Shown piece by piece: positions 7,866-16,218 of a DNA stretch of 34,862 nt (the first letter of the stretch is position 1; every line of letters begins with the position of its first letter). Source of the DNA: Candidatus Ventrousia excrementavium (GTDB taxonomy: Bacteria > Bacillota > Clostridia > Oscillospirales > Butyricicoccaceae); the NCBI GenBank assembly GCA_018714845.1, contig DVMR01000070.1:1-34862 (forward strand), written 5' to 3'. Both the position numbers and the translations under genes were made by a program. The notes beneath the pieces were generated by a model. That model was not told the DNA's origin and did not search any database. It was given only the letters and a program-made list of their open reading frames with translations.

Positions 7866-8966
7866 ATGCAGGAAAAATCCAAAATGCCTCTCATCATCAC
7901 TGCTCTCTTCTGCGTGTTTCTGTTTGCAGGACTGTTGTGGAATATTCTGACGCCTGATCGCGAGTTTTCGCCCATGGAAAACCGCATGCTCGAGCAACGG
8001 CCGGTCTTTTCGTGGCAGGCCCTGTTTGACGGCAGCTATACCAGCGACGCCGAGACCTGGCTGACCGACCAGTTCGCCGGCCGCGACTGGTGGGTCGGGC
8101 TGAAATACTATTGCGAGCGCGCTCTGCTCAAAACCGAAAACAACGGCATTTACTTTGCCGACGGCGACCGCCTGATTGAGCGCTTTGACGCGCCGGCCGA
8201 CGGACGCATGGAGCAGAACCTGTCGGCTGTCGCCGGTCTGGGGGATGTGACCGGCCTGCCTGTGCACTTTTCGCTCATTCCGTCGGCCGCATGGGTTTAC
8301 CGCGAGGACCTGCCGGCCAATGCCCCCAACTGGGACCAGCAGCTGCTGCTCGACGCGGCATCAGACATTGACGGGTACTTTGACCTGTCGCAGACCCTGT
8401 ACAATGTGCGCGGCCTGCCTGCGTTTTACCGCACGGACCACCACTGGACGACAGCCGGCGCCTATGCAGCCTATGAGGTCATCGCGCGTGAGATGGGCTT
8501 TGACCCGCTGCCCCTGCCCGAAGACGGCGTCACGGTGCCTGGCTTTTACGGCACTCTGTACTCACAGGCCGGCGCGCGCGGCTATGCGCCCGACGAGATT
8601 GTCTATTACAACATCGACGGCCTGAGCCTGTGGGTCGACGGCGAGGAAAAACCCATTTACGACCTGAGCTATGCCGACCAGAAGGACAAGTACTCCCTGT
8701 TTCTGGGCGGCAACTACCCGGCATGTATCATCCGCAACGACCAGAATCCCGATGGCGAGCGGCTTCTGCTCATCAAGGACTCTTTTTCAAACTCGCTTGT
8801 GCCCTTTTTGGCGCAGCATTTCTCTGAAATCCATCTCATCGACCCGCGGTACTATATGCTGCCCATGAGCGAATACACGCAGCAGAACGACATTGACCGC
8901 GTGCTCGTTTTGTACCAGACCAAGAACTTTTTGCAGGACTCTTCTATCGTCATCACCGCAAAGTAA
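7866..8966 (+). CDS. DHHW family protein (AlgJ/AlgX-like acylation partner)
   Basis: The 366-residue product has one N-terminal membrane anchor (about 9-28) and an extracellular domain. The motif DHHW at residues 191-194 (YRTDHHWTTAGAY) defines the family. It is related to the SGNH-like AlgJ/AlgX proteins that pass acetyl groups from an MBOAT protein to a polysaccharide; a late IKDSFSNSLVPFL block also fits that fold. ATG 7866 is chosen because AGGGGTG (about 7853-7859) sits 6 bases upstream; the alternative GTG at 7857 would lie inside that ribosome site. It closes the three-gene cassette and is followed at once by a bidirectional terminator. Confidence 0.88.
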   Translation: MQEKSKMPLIITALFCVFLFAGLLWNILTPDREFSPMENRMLEQRPVFSWQALFDGSYTSDAETWLTDQFAGRDWWVGLKYYCERALLKTENNGIYFADGDRLIERFDAPADGRMEQNLSAVAGLGDVTGLPVHFSLIPSAAWVYREDLPANAPNWDQQLLLDAASDIDGYFDLSQTLYNVRGLPAFYRTDHHWTTAGAYAAYEVIAREMGFDPLPLPEDGVTVPGFYGTLYSQAGARGYAPDEIVYYNIDGLSLWVDGEEKPIYDLSYADQKDKYSLFLGGNYPACIIRNDQNPDGERLLLIKDSFSNSLVPFLAQHFSEIHLIDPRYYMLPMSEYTQQNDIDRVLVLYQTKNFLQDSSIVITAK

Positions 8967-8969
8967 AAA

Positions 8970-8997
8970 AAGACCGCAGCCAGCTGGCTGCGGTCTT
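8970..8997. terminator. Bidirectional terminator between cassette and transporter operon
   Basis: A perfect 12-bp stem (8970-8981 with 8986-8997) is followed by TTTTG on the plus strand and by seven T on the minus strand. It separates the convergent DHHW gene and the S9 peptidase gene and suits both. Confidence 0.85.
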
Positions 8998-9002
8998 TTG
9001 TT

Positions 9003-11342
9003 TTACTGCTTTGACGCCTCTTCCAGGTCAAAGTTTGCAGGCGGCTCCTGCCCCAGAAGGTGCCGGACAAAAAAGTCCCAGCGCCTGCGCACGACATAGG
9101 GATACTGGTCAACGCCGTGGCCACTGTTCGGGTAAATCAAAAGGTCAACGTCGCGATTGGCGCGTGCAAAGGCCCCGGCCAGCCGCAGCGTCGCCGACGG
9201 ATGGACATTGTCGTCCATATCCCCGTGCACGAGCAGCAGCTTTCCCTGCAGGCGATCGGCAAAGCGGTGATTGGCCTGGTCAAAATATGCCTCTTCGGAA
9301 TAAGGGCCGATCCAGCGGTCTCCCCAGTGGGCGTAATACCGGGCCTGGTCGTGGTTTCCGCACAGAGAGACGCCCACTTTATAAAAATCGGGAAACTGCA
9401 GCAGCGCCCGGACGGCAGCATAACCGCCGCCAGAGCTGCCCCACACGCCCACACGCCCGGCATCAATCCAGGGGAAGCGCCCGGCGAGCTGCTGAATGGC
9501 GCAGACGTGGTCGGCCAGGCCGCAGCATTCCTCAGGCTTTCCATAAGTCATATCGTGGATGGATTTCGAACGCAGCGGCGTGGCCAGACCGTCGATGATA
9601 ACGCCGACAAACCCCAGCTGCGCCAGACTTTGCAGTCCGCCCTGCGGGTCAAAATCCATGGGGTCATGAAAGGCAAAGGCCTTGGGCACGTTGATGCGCT
9701 GCGGGCCGCCGTACACAAAATCAACCACCGGGTATTTTTTGTCCGGGTCAAAGTCTGCCGGGCGGATGAGCACGCCGTAAATGGGCGTGACACCGTCGCG
9801 TGCCACAGCCTCAAATGGCTCAGGCACGACATATCCCCTGGCCTCAAGGCGGCTCAGGTCAGCCTCGGCGACAACGCACAGCACCTGTCCGTCCGGGCTG
9901 CACACCCGGGTAATTGGGGCAGTGCGGACCGTGGAAAAGGTGTCAATCCAATAGCTGCCGTCCGGACAAAACCGGGTGACATGCTCGGCCGGCTCGGCCG
10001 TCAGGCGCACCGGCTCCCCGCCGTCAAGCGAAACGCAGTACAAAAACTGCAGATATGGGTCCACGCCCTTTTCGCGGCCAGACGCCGAAAAATAAAGCAT
10101 ACGCCCCTGCCGGTCAACATGGCGGATGCGCCGGGCCGTGTAATTCCCCGGCGTCAAATCGCGCACAAAGACGCCGCTGCGGGCGTCCACAAGCCAGATT
10201 GACGCATATTCATCCCGCTCGAGCAGCCACAGCAGCTCTCCGGTTTCGGGCAGCAGATAAAGCCCGGAATCGCTGTACACTTCCTGTGCTGCGCTGCCAA
10301 AATATTCGGCAAAGCCAAAGGTGCGAAAGTCCTGCTCTGCCATGACGCGCGCGCGCGCCGTCTCCATATCAACGCACAGCGCCTGGGCATGCTTAAAGCA
10401 GCGGTCGTACCGCAGCAGATAAGCCGTTCGGCCGTCAGCGCTCCACTTGACCTGCTCGTTTTCCGCGTCAAACATGGCGAGCTGAAAAAGCTCGACCGGC
10501 GCGCCGTCCAGCGTCACAGGCCGCGCCGTGCCTGTTTCTGTATCAACTGCGGTCAGGCGCGCGATGATGATATCCTGATCCCCAGGCAGGGAATAGGGGT
10601 ACTCGGCATGAACGGGCCGCGCCGTGCCGTCGAGCGGCTCACTCTGGACCAGATGCATCCGGCCCGCTTTGCGGTAATCAACCCGATAGGTGAGCAGCCA
10701 CCGGCTGTCAGGCGACCATTTCAGCCCCAACGGCATGGGCCGTATCTCGCGACTGGTCAGCCGCTCCGCCGTCTGGTGGTAACGCCGGGCATAGGGGGTC
10801 TGCTCACTGCCGTCATCGGTCAGCCGCACAACCGCGCCGGTGCGGTTATCCCGGCAGTACAGCTCGCCCTGCTCGGCAAAGGCCGAACGCGCAAGGTCAG
10901 GCGACGGCGCCAGCCCTTTGCCGTGGGGCGCATGAACCAAAGCCCGTACCTCACCGCCGGAAAGCGGCCAGACAAACTCACCTTCCTGCCCGCGAATGGA
11001 AAAATACAGCTGCCCCTGCCCGTCCACGCAGTGCGGCGTGATGGGCAGTTCATTTGCATTCACCTGCCCGGCCAGCGGCTCCAGCGCCAAGGCCAAGGCG
11101 TCGTGGTCAAACAGCGAACGCACCGCGCGCTGCGCGTGGCAGTACCGCCGGTACTCTGTTCCGACGCCGCTCTCTGCCGGCACGTCAAACCCGAACCAGA
11201 AGTCCTGCGTGCCCGGAATCCAGTGCTCGCGAATCTCTTCATTGAGCACATGCCGCGAGCGATTCGCCGAATAAATGCGGGCTGCCCGCTCATAAGCCCG
11301 CTCCATCTCCGCCTGTGCGCGGAGTGCTTCTTTATTCCCCAT
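9003..11342 (-). CDS. S9 family peptidase (dipeptidyl-peptidase IV-like)
   Basis: This 779-residue serine peptidase has an N-terminal DPP-IV-type beta-propeller (about 60-520) and a C-terminal alpha/beta hydrolase. The triad is visible: Ser637 in WGSSGGGYAA, Asp710 in GDMDDNV and His742 in SGHGVDQ. S9B enzymes remove dipeptides, often Xaa-Pro, from peptide N-termini. It has no signal peptide, so it should act in the cytosol. It is the last gene of the peptide-transporter operon. ATG 11342 overlaps the stop of the upstream ATPase gene by 11 bases, which suggests translational coupling and explains the weak ribosome site. The natural job is probably trimming imported peptides; the exact cleavage preference is not readable. 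Confidence 0.92.
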   Translation of the reverse strand: MGNKEALRAQAEMERAYERAARIYSANRSRHVLNEEIREHWIPGTQDFWFGFDVPAESGVGTEYRRYCHAQRAVRSLFDHDALALALEPLAGQVNANELPITPHCVDGQGQLYFSIRGQEGEFVWPLSGGEVRALVHAPHGKGLAPSPDLARSAFAEQGELYCRDNRTGAVVRLTDDGSEQTPYARRYHQTAERLTSREIRPMPLGLKWSPDSRWLLTYRVDYRKAGRMHLVQSEPLDGTARPVHAEYPYSLPGDQDIIIARLTAVDTETGTARPVTLDGAPVELFQLAMFDAENEQVKWSADGRTAYLLRYDRCFKHAQALCVDMETARARVMAEQDFRTFGFAEYFGSAAQEVYSDSGLYLLPETGELLWLLERDEYASIWLVDARSGVFVRDLTPGNYTARRIRHVDRQGRMLYFSASGREKGVDPYLQFLYCVSLDGGEPVRLTAEPAEHVTRFCPDGSYWIDTFSTVRTAPITRVCSPDGQVLCVVAEADLSRLEARGYVVPEPFEAVARDGVTPIYGVLIRPADFDPDKKYPVVDFVYGGPQRINVPKAFAFHDPMDFDPQGGLQSLAQLGFVGVIIDGLATPLRSKSIHDMTYGKPEECCGLADHVCAIQQLAGRFPWIDAGRVGVWGSSGGGYAAVRALLQFPDFYKVGVSLCGNHDQARYYAHWGDRWIGPYSEEAYFDQANHRFADRLQGKLLLVHGDMDDNVHPSATLRLAGAFARANRDVDLLIYPNSGHGVDQYPYVVRRRWDFFVRHLLGQEPPANFDLEEASKQ

Positions 11343-12297
11343 ACAGCACACAGGCGACATGGCGCCCTCCGCCCATGTCCCGCAGCGGAAGGTCGCGCCC
11401 CGTGCAGCGCGGACCGGCCTGCGGGCAGCGGGCGGCAAAACGGCAGCCGGGCTGGGGATCAATGGGGCTGGTCAGCTCGCCGTGAATGACCTCGGTCTTG
11501 GTCTCGCGCGCTTTGGCCGACGGGATGGGGATGGCCGAAATAAGCGCGCGCGTATACGGATGCAGCGGCGAGCGAAACAGCTCTTTGGCCGGGCCGCGCT
11601 CAATGCACTGCCCCAGATACATCACGGCGATTTCCGTGGAAATGTGCCGCACCACGCTCAGATCGTGCGTGATGAACAGATAGGTCAGGCCGAGCTGCTG
11701 CTGCAGGTCCATCAGCAGATTGAGCACCTGCGCCTGCACCGACACATCAAGAGCCGATACCGGCTCGTCACAGACGATAAACTTGGGGTTTACAGCCAGC
11801 GCGCGGGCAATGCCGACGCGCTGACGTCGGCCGCCGTCCAGCTCGTGCGGGTAGCTGTTTTCAAGGCGGCGGGCCAGGCCGACGGTTTCCATCAGCTCGC
11901 GCACCCGCTCCTCGCGCTGATGGCGGTCGCGGATAATGCCATTGACGAGCAGCGGCTCGGCAATGGTCTTTTTGATGGAATGCCGGGGATTGATCGAACT
12001 GTACGGGTCCTGAAAAATAATCTGCATTTCGCGGCGCATGGCCTTGAACTGCTTTTTGTCGCAATGCGTAACGTCCCGTCCCTCGAACAGAATCTTTCCG
12101 TCGGTCGCGGGCAGCAGCCCCAGAATGGTGCGGCCCAGCGTCGTCTTGCCGCAGCCCGACTCGCCGACAACGCCCAGGGTGCTGCCGCGTTCAATGCGCA
12201 GGTCGACCCCGTCTACGGCGTGCAGCTTGCGCTTTCCTGCGGGAAAATGCTTTTTCAGGCCAATGGTTTCCACAAGAACAGTGCCGCTATTGCTCAC
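11332..12297 (-). CDS. Oligopeptide/dipeptide ABC transporter ATPase (DppF/OppF type)
   Basis: This 321-residue ATPase energises the adjacent importer. Walker A is GESGCGKTT (residues 45-53) and Walker B is IVCDEPVSALD. The C-terminal oligopeptide-transporter extension carries the cysteine pattern GCRFAARCPQAGPRC. The ABC signature reads LDGGRRQRV instead of LSGGQ, a variant I believe occurs in some peptide-transporter ATPases of Firmicutes. The start is GTG 12297: it lies inside the end of the preceding gene, 11 bases before that gene's last base, and AAGGAGGAAGG precedes it. The longer upstream frame lacks family similarity and was discarded. Confidence 0.93.
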   Translation of the reverse strand: MSNSGTVLVETIGLKKHFPAGKRKLHAVDGVDLRIERGSTLGVVGESGCGKTTLGRTILGLLPATDGKILFEGRDVTHCDKKQFKAMRREMQIIFQDPYSSINPRHSIKKTIAEPLLVNGIIRDRHQREERVRELMETVGLARRLENSYPHELDGGRRQRVGIARALAVNPKFIVCDEPVSALDVSVQAQVLNLLMDLQQQLGLTYLFITHDLSVVRHISTEIAVMYLGQCIERGPAKELFRSPLHPYTRALISAIPIPSAKARETKTEVIHGELTSPIDPQPGCRFAARCPQAGPRCTGRDLPLRDMGGGRHVACVLYGE

Positions 12298-13282
12298 GGT
12301 AGCCTTCCTCCTTTTCAAACAGGATGCAGCGGACCATGTGCGTGCCGCGCTTGAACTCAGGGGGCTGCGCAGTGCGGCAGCGCTCGGTGCAGTGCGGGCA
12401 GCGCGGATGAAACGCACAGCCTTCGGGCAGCGCGGTCGGGTCGGGCAGTTCGCCCTCGATGGGGTGCAGGCGGGTCTCTTCGCCTTCGAGCGACGGAATA
12501 CTGCCGAACAGCCCATCCGTATAGGGGTGGTGCTTCTGACCGACAAAAAAGTCCTCGAACGTGCCTGTCTCCACAATTTGGCCGCTGTACAGCACCGCCA
12601 CCCGGTCACATGTCTTGGCGACGATGCCGAGGTCGTGGGTAATCATAATCATGCTCATGTCGAGCTTTTGCTTGAACTCTGCCATCATGCCCAGGACCTG
12701 CGCCTGAATGGTGACGTCGAGCGCAGTCGTCGGCTCGTCGGCAATGAGCAGCTCGGGTGTGCACGCCAGCGCCATGGCAATGACGACACGCTGCTTCATG
12801 CCGCCGGAAAACTGGTGCGGATACTCCTTTTTACGTTCCGGCGCAATGCCGACCATTCCCAGGATTTCGTCAACGCGGCTGCCCAGCGCGCTCGACGGCA
12901 GCCCGTCAGTGTTGTGCAAAAACAGCGCCTCTTCAATCTGCTTGCCCACCGGAATCACAGGGTTGAGCGCTGTCATGGGGTCCTGAAAAATCATGGAAAT
13001 GCGCGCGCCGCGAATGGCTTCCATCGCGTGCTCGTTGAGCCCGAGCAGCGGAATGCCGTCAAACACAATCTCTCCGCTGCGGATATGCCCTGTGCGGTCG
13101 GGCAGAAGGCGCAGAATAGACAGCGCCGTCGTCGTCTTGCCCGCGCCCGTTTCGCCCACAAGGCCAAGAGTCTCACCGCGGTGCAGGTCAAAGCTGACGC
13201 CGTTTAAGGCGTGAACAACGCTCTGGCCGCTGGTGTACTCCACCCGCAGGTCGCGGACTTCCAGTAATGTGCTCTGCTCCAT
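12287..13282 (-). CDS. Oligopeptide/dipeptide ABC transporter ATPase (DppD/OppD type)
   Basis: This 331-residue protein is the first ATPase of the importer. It shows Walker A GETGAGKTT (about residues 41-49), signature FSGGMKQRV, Walker B LLIADEPTTALD, and the C-terminal cysteine motif GCAFHPRCPHCTERC typical of peptide transporters. It starts 4 bases after the DppC-type permease gene. Together with the DppF-type subunit it forms the usual heterodimer on the cytosolic side of the permeases. Confidence 0.95.
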   Translation of the reverse strand: MEQSTLLEVRDLRVEYTSGQSVVHALNGVSFDLHRGETLGLVGETGAGKTTTALSILRLLPDRTGHIRSGEIVFDGIPLLGLNEHAMEAIRGARISMIFQDPMTALNPVIPVGKQIEEALFLHNTDGLPSSALGSRVDEILGMVGIAPERKKEYPHQFSGGMKQRVVIAMALACTPELLIADEPTTALDVTIQAQVLGMMAEFKQKLDMSMIMITHDLGIVAKTCDRVAVLYSGQIVETGTFEDFFVGQKHHPYTDGLFGSIPSLEGEETRLHPIEGELPDPTALPEGCAFHPRCPHCTERCRTAQPPEFKRGTHMVRCILFEKEEGYREQ

Positions 13283-13286
13283 GTTC

Positions 13287-14156
13287 TCACTCCTTCATGC
13301 GCGGGTCCAGGGCCTCGCTCAGTCCGTCGCCCAGCAGGTTGAAGCTCAAAGCGGTCAGTACGATGGCCAGGCCGGGAAAAATGACAATGTGCGGATAGGT
13401 GCGCATGTATTTGAGCGAATCGCTCAGCATGGCGCCCCATTCGGGGGCCGGCGGCTGAATGCCCATGCCGATAAAGCTCAGGCCGGCGGCTGACATGATA
13501 AGGCCCGACACATTCATGGCCGCGTTGACGATAATCAGACCAATGGCGTTAGGCAGCACATGTACAAAGATGGTCCGCGCGCTCGAAACGCCGATGGCGC
13601 GCGCCGCTTCAATATACTCCTGCCCGACGACGCTCAGCACAATGGACCGGATGATGCGCGCAAAGCTGGGGATAGACGAAACGGTAATGGCAATCATCAG
13701 GTTGCAGAAGCCCAGGCCGAGCACAGCGACCAGGCTGAGCGACAGCAGCGTGTTGGGAATACAGATGACGGCGTCGAGCACAAAGGTGATGGCGCTGTCC
13801 ACCCGCCCGCCGAAAAAGGCAGCGCTGGCCCCCAGCACTGCGCCGAAGATAAGCGAAAAAAGGGTGCAGACGATGCCGAAGGTCAGGCTGTACCGCGCGC
13901 CGTAGATAACGCGGAGAAAAAGGTCGCGCCCCATGTCGTCCGTGCCGAAAATATGCTCGCTGCTCGGACTTTGCAGCCGGGCGTCAGGGTTGGTCTCGAA
14001 AACGGCCGCATCGTCGATGAACACAATGCCGGCCAGCGCGGCCAAAATAAAAATCACAATCATGCCGAGGCCGAACATGGCTGCCCGGTTGCGGCGCAGC
14101 CTGTACCACATGTCGGCCATGGGCGGCAGGGGCTTGCCCGCCGGTGTCTGTTTCAT
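13287..14156 (-). CDS. Peptide ABC transporter permease (DppC/OppC type)
   Basis: The 289-residue product has an N-terminal helix, the conserved HIFGTDDMGRDLFLRVIYGAR segment split around the first periplasmic loop, and five further hydrophobic helices. The EAA-type coupling loop reads EYIEAARAIGVSS. It ends LLGDGLSEALDPRM, the usual DppC ending. It pairs with the DppB-type permease, whose gene lies 14 bases upstream with an AGGAGGGG ribosome site between them. Confidence 0.95.
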   Translation of the reverse strand: MKQTPAGKPLPPMADMWYRLRRNRAAMFGLGMIVIFILAALAGIVFIDDAAVFETNPDARLQSPSSEHIFGTDDMGRDLFLRVIYGARYSLTFGIVCTLFSLIFGAVLGASAAFFGGRVDSAITFVLDAVICIPNTLLSLSLVAVLGLGFCNLMIAITVSSIPSFARIIRSIVLSVVGQEYIEAARAIGVSSARTIFVHVLPNAIGLIIVNAAMNVSGLIMSAAGLSFIGMGIQPPAPEWGAMLSDSLKYMRTYPHIVIFPGLAIVLTALSFNLLGDGLSEALDPRMKE

Positions 14157-14170
14157 ACCGTTCCCCTCCT

Positions 14171-15097
14171 TCAGCGCAGACGCAGCTGCAAACGCGGGTC
14201 GACGACAGCCTGAATGATGTCGACGGCCAGCATGATGAGCTTATACAGCACAGCGAGGAAAATGGCCGTCGCCATAATGACAGGCACATCCTTCATCTGC
14301 ACAGCGCGAATGATGATGTTGCCGATGCCCGGCAGTCCGAAAATCATTTCGGTAATGAGCGCGCCGCCCAGAAGCCAGGCAAAGTTCATGCCCAGCACCG
14401 TGATGATGGGAATGAGCGCCGGCTTGAGCGCGTGGTGCGTGATGACCCGCCTTTTGCCTGCCCCCTTGGCCCGCGCCGTGCGGATATAGTCCTGCCGCAT
14501 GGTCTCGAGCATGGATGTGCGCGTCAGGCGCGCCAGGTAGGCGGCGTTGGTCAGCGACAGCGCCAGCACGGGCAGAACGTAATGCCGCGCCGTGTCCGCC
14601 CCCATGGACGGCAGCAGTCCCAGTTTGAGCGAAAAAATCAAAATGAGCATCAGCGCCAGGAAAAAGCCCGGCATGGACGCCAAAATAAGCGATGATACCG
14701 TCAGACTGTAGTCAAGGACACTGTACTGCTTGACCGCTGAAATAATGCCGAGCGGAATGCCGATGACCGACATGCCGACAATGGCCAGCAGCGACAGCAT
14801 AAGCGTGGTGGGGAACTTGGCCAGAATCTCGTCAAAAACCGGCTCGCGGCTGCGGTAAGATTCGCCGAAATCGAGCCGCACTGCATCGAGCAGGTAGCGG
14901 AAAAACCGCTCGAGCATGGGGCGGTCCATGCCAAGCTCGTGATTGAGCTCAGCGACGGCCTCAGCCGAAGCATCCTGCCCCAGAATGATACGCGCCGGGT
15001 CGCCCGGCACGATGTTGAGTATGAAAAAAATCAGGAAAATAACGACAATCAGGGTGGGAATAATGAGTAAAATCCGGTTGAGAATGTATCTCAGCAT
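14171..15097 (-). CDS. Peptide ABC transporter permease (DppB/OppB type)
   Basis: The 308-residue product shows the DppB N-terminus (RYILNRILLIIPTL, then FxxxNIVPGDPA), six membrane helices and the coupling motif RTARAKGAGKRRV. The ending DIIQAVVDPRL is typical. Its ATG overlaps the stop of the upstream esterase gene by 7 bases (ATGCTGA), so translation of the two is probably linked. Confidence 0.95.
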   Translation of the reverse strand: MLRYILNRILLIIPTLIVVIFLIFFILNIVPGDPARIILGQDASAEAVAELNHELGMDRPMLERFFRYLLDAVRLDFGESYRSREPVFDEILAKFPTTLMLSLLAIVGMSVIGIPLGIISAVKQYSVLDYSLTVSSLILASMPGFFLALMLILIFSLKLGLLPSMGADTARHYVLPVLALSLTNAAYLARLTRTSMLETMRQDYIRTARAKGAGKRRVITHHALKPALIPIITVLGMNFAWLLGGALITEMIFGLPGIGNIIIRAVQMKDVPVIMATAIFLAVLYKLIMLAVDIIQAVVDPRLQLRLR

Positions 15098-16218
15098 CCT
15101 GTTTTCCCGCCTTTCTGTGCATATTTGACGGTCAGAGTAACATCAGGGTCATCGGGCGCGGTCACCCTTTCATCGCGCCCCAGCAGATACCGGCCGAAAA
15201 AGCGCAAATGCAGGTCCAGCAAAATCCGCCGCACCTGCCCGGGGTCCTTGCTGCCAACGCCTTCATACGTCCGGCCGGCCAGACGGCCGATGACCCCCTT
15301 GTCGGTAAACCCCATATGCTCGACACCCGCCACCGCGGCCTGATACGAGTCGGCCGTACTGCGCAGGAACAAATCGCGCGTGATGGCGCAGGTGTCGGGC
15401 GCGCCGATGGTCATGAACGGCCTGCCCACATCCCGGCCAAAGCTCGGGCCCAGCTGCGCGCCATCAATATCAATACCACAGGTGAAGACGCCGCCCGATG
15501 CGCAGCAGTTGGCCGCCGTCGCGCCGCCGAAGGAATGTCCTGTGACCGCGACGCCGTGCGACCAGTCAATCGCCCCGTGCAGAAAGCCGCTGCCTGTGCT
15601 CAGCCCCTGCAAAAAGCGGACTGCTTCCTCTGTGCGGCGCTGCCAGACTACGGCGCGGTCGTTGAGGTTTCCGTCGTGCAGGGCGTGAAAACGCCGCGCC
15701 AGCGCAAAGAGCGCGCTGTCGTCCGCAGGCGGCGTGTGCGTGACCTCGTCCAGCAAACGGCCGGCCTGCTCGAGCGCCTCGGGCTCGTAGACATAGTCGA
15801 TGTATTTCTGTTCTTTGGGCATCACAGTCCCGTCCGGCAGACGCACCCACGCCTCGCCGGTGTGGCCGATGGCGGCCAGTACATATCCGCAGCTCGCCAG
15901 ATCAGTGCACAGCACGGAATTATACATGGCAAAGGTCAGATACCCGTGGCTGAACAATACGAGCGGAAAGGGACCGTCACCGGCCAAAGGAGCATCCTGC
16001 ACGCAGGCGGTGTCGGGCGCCACACCCAGCCCGCTGAGCGCTTCGGGGAAGGCATAAGGTGCCGCCGGTCCTTCACTGCCCGGCGCTGCCGGATAGTACA
16101 GGGTCAGCGAAAGAGGTATCGCCCGGTCGGTCGGGTCGCAGAACTGCAGCTGTCTCAGCCCCACCGGCCGCTGCCCCAGTGGCTGAGGCAGCGGCGGGCA
16201 GACGGACCGACCGGTCAT
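15091..16218 (-). CDS. Alpha/beta hydrolase, PAF-acetylhydrolase-like esterase
   Basis: This 375-residue protein has the nucleophile elbow GHSFGG with Ser229, the upstream LVLFSHGY oxyanion-hole region and an acid-containing segment near FMTIGAPD. The order resembles the plasma-type platelet-activating-factor acetylhydrolase family, which removes short acyl groups, but other carboxylesterases share the motif. There is no signal peptide. The ATG overlaps the stop of the binding-protein gene (ATGA) and its own stop overlaps the DppB start. An esterase embedded this tightly suggests the imported substrate carries an ester or acyl group; that is inference. Confidence 0.8.
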   Translation of the reverse strand: MTGRSVCPPLPQPLGQRPVGLRQLQFCDPTDRAIPLSLTLYYPAAPGSEGPAAPYAFPEALSGLGVAPDTACVQDAPLAGDGPFPLVLFSHGYLTFAMYNSVLCTDLASCGYVLAAIGHTGEAWVRLPDGTVMPKEQKYIDYVYEPEALEQAGRLLDEVTHTPPADDSALFALARRFHALHDGNLNDRAVVWQRRTEEAVRFLQGLSTGSGFLHGAIDWSHGVAVTGHSFGGATAANCCASGGVFTCGIDIDGAQLGPSFGRDVGRPFMTIGAPDTCAITRDLFLRSTADSYQAAVAGVEHMGFTDKGVIGRLAGRTYEGVGSKDPGQVRRILLDLHLRFFGRYLLGRDERVTAPDDPDVTLTVKYAQKGGKTGC

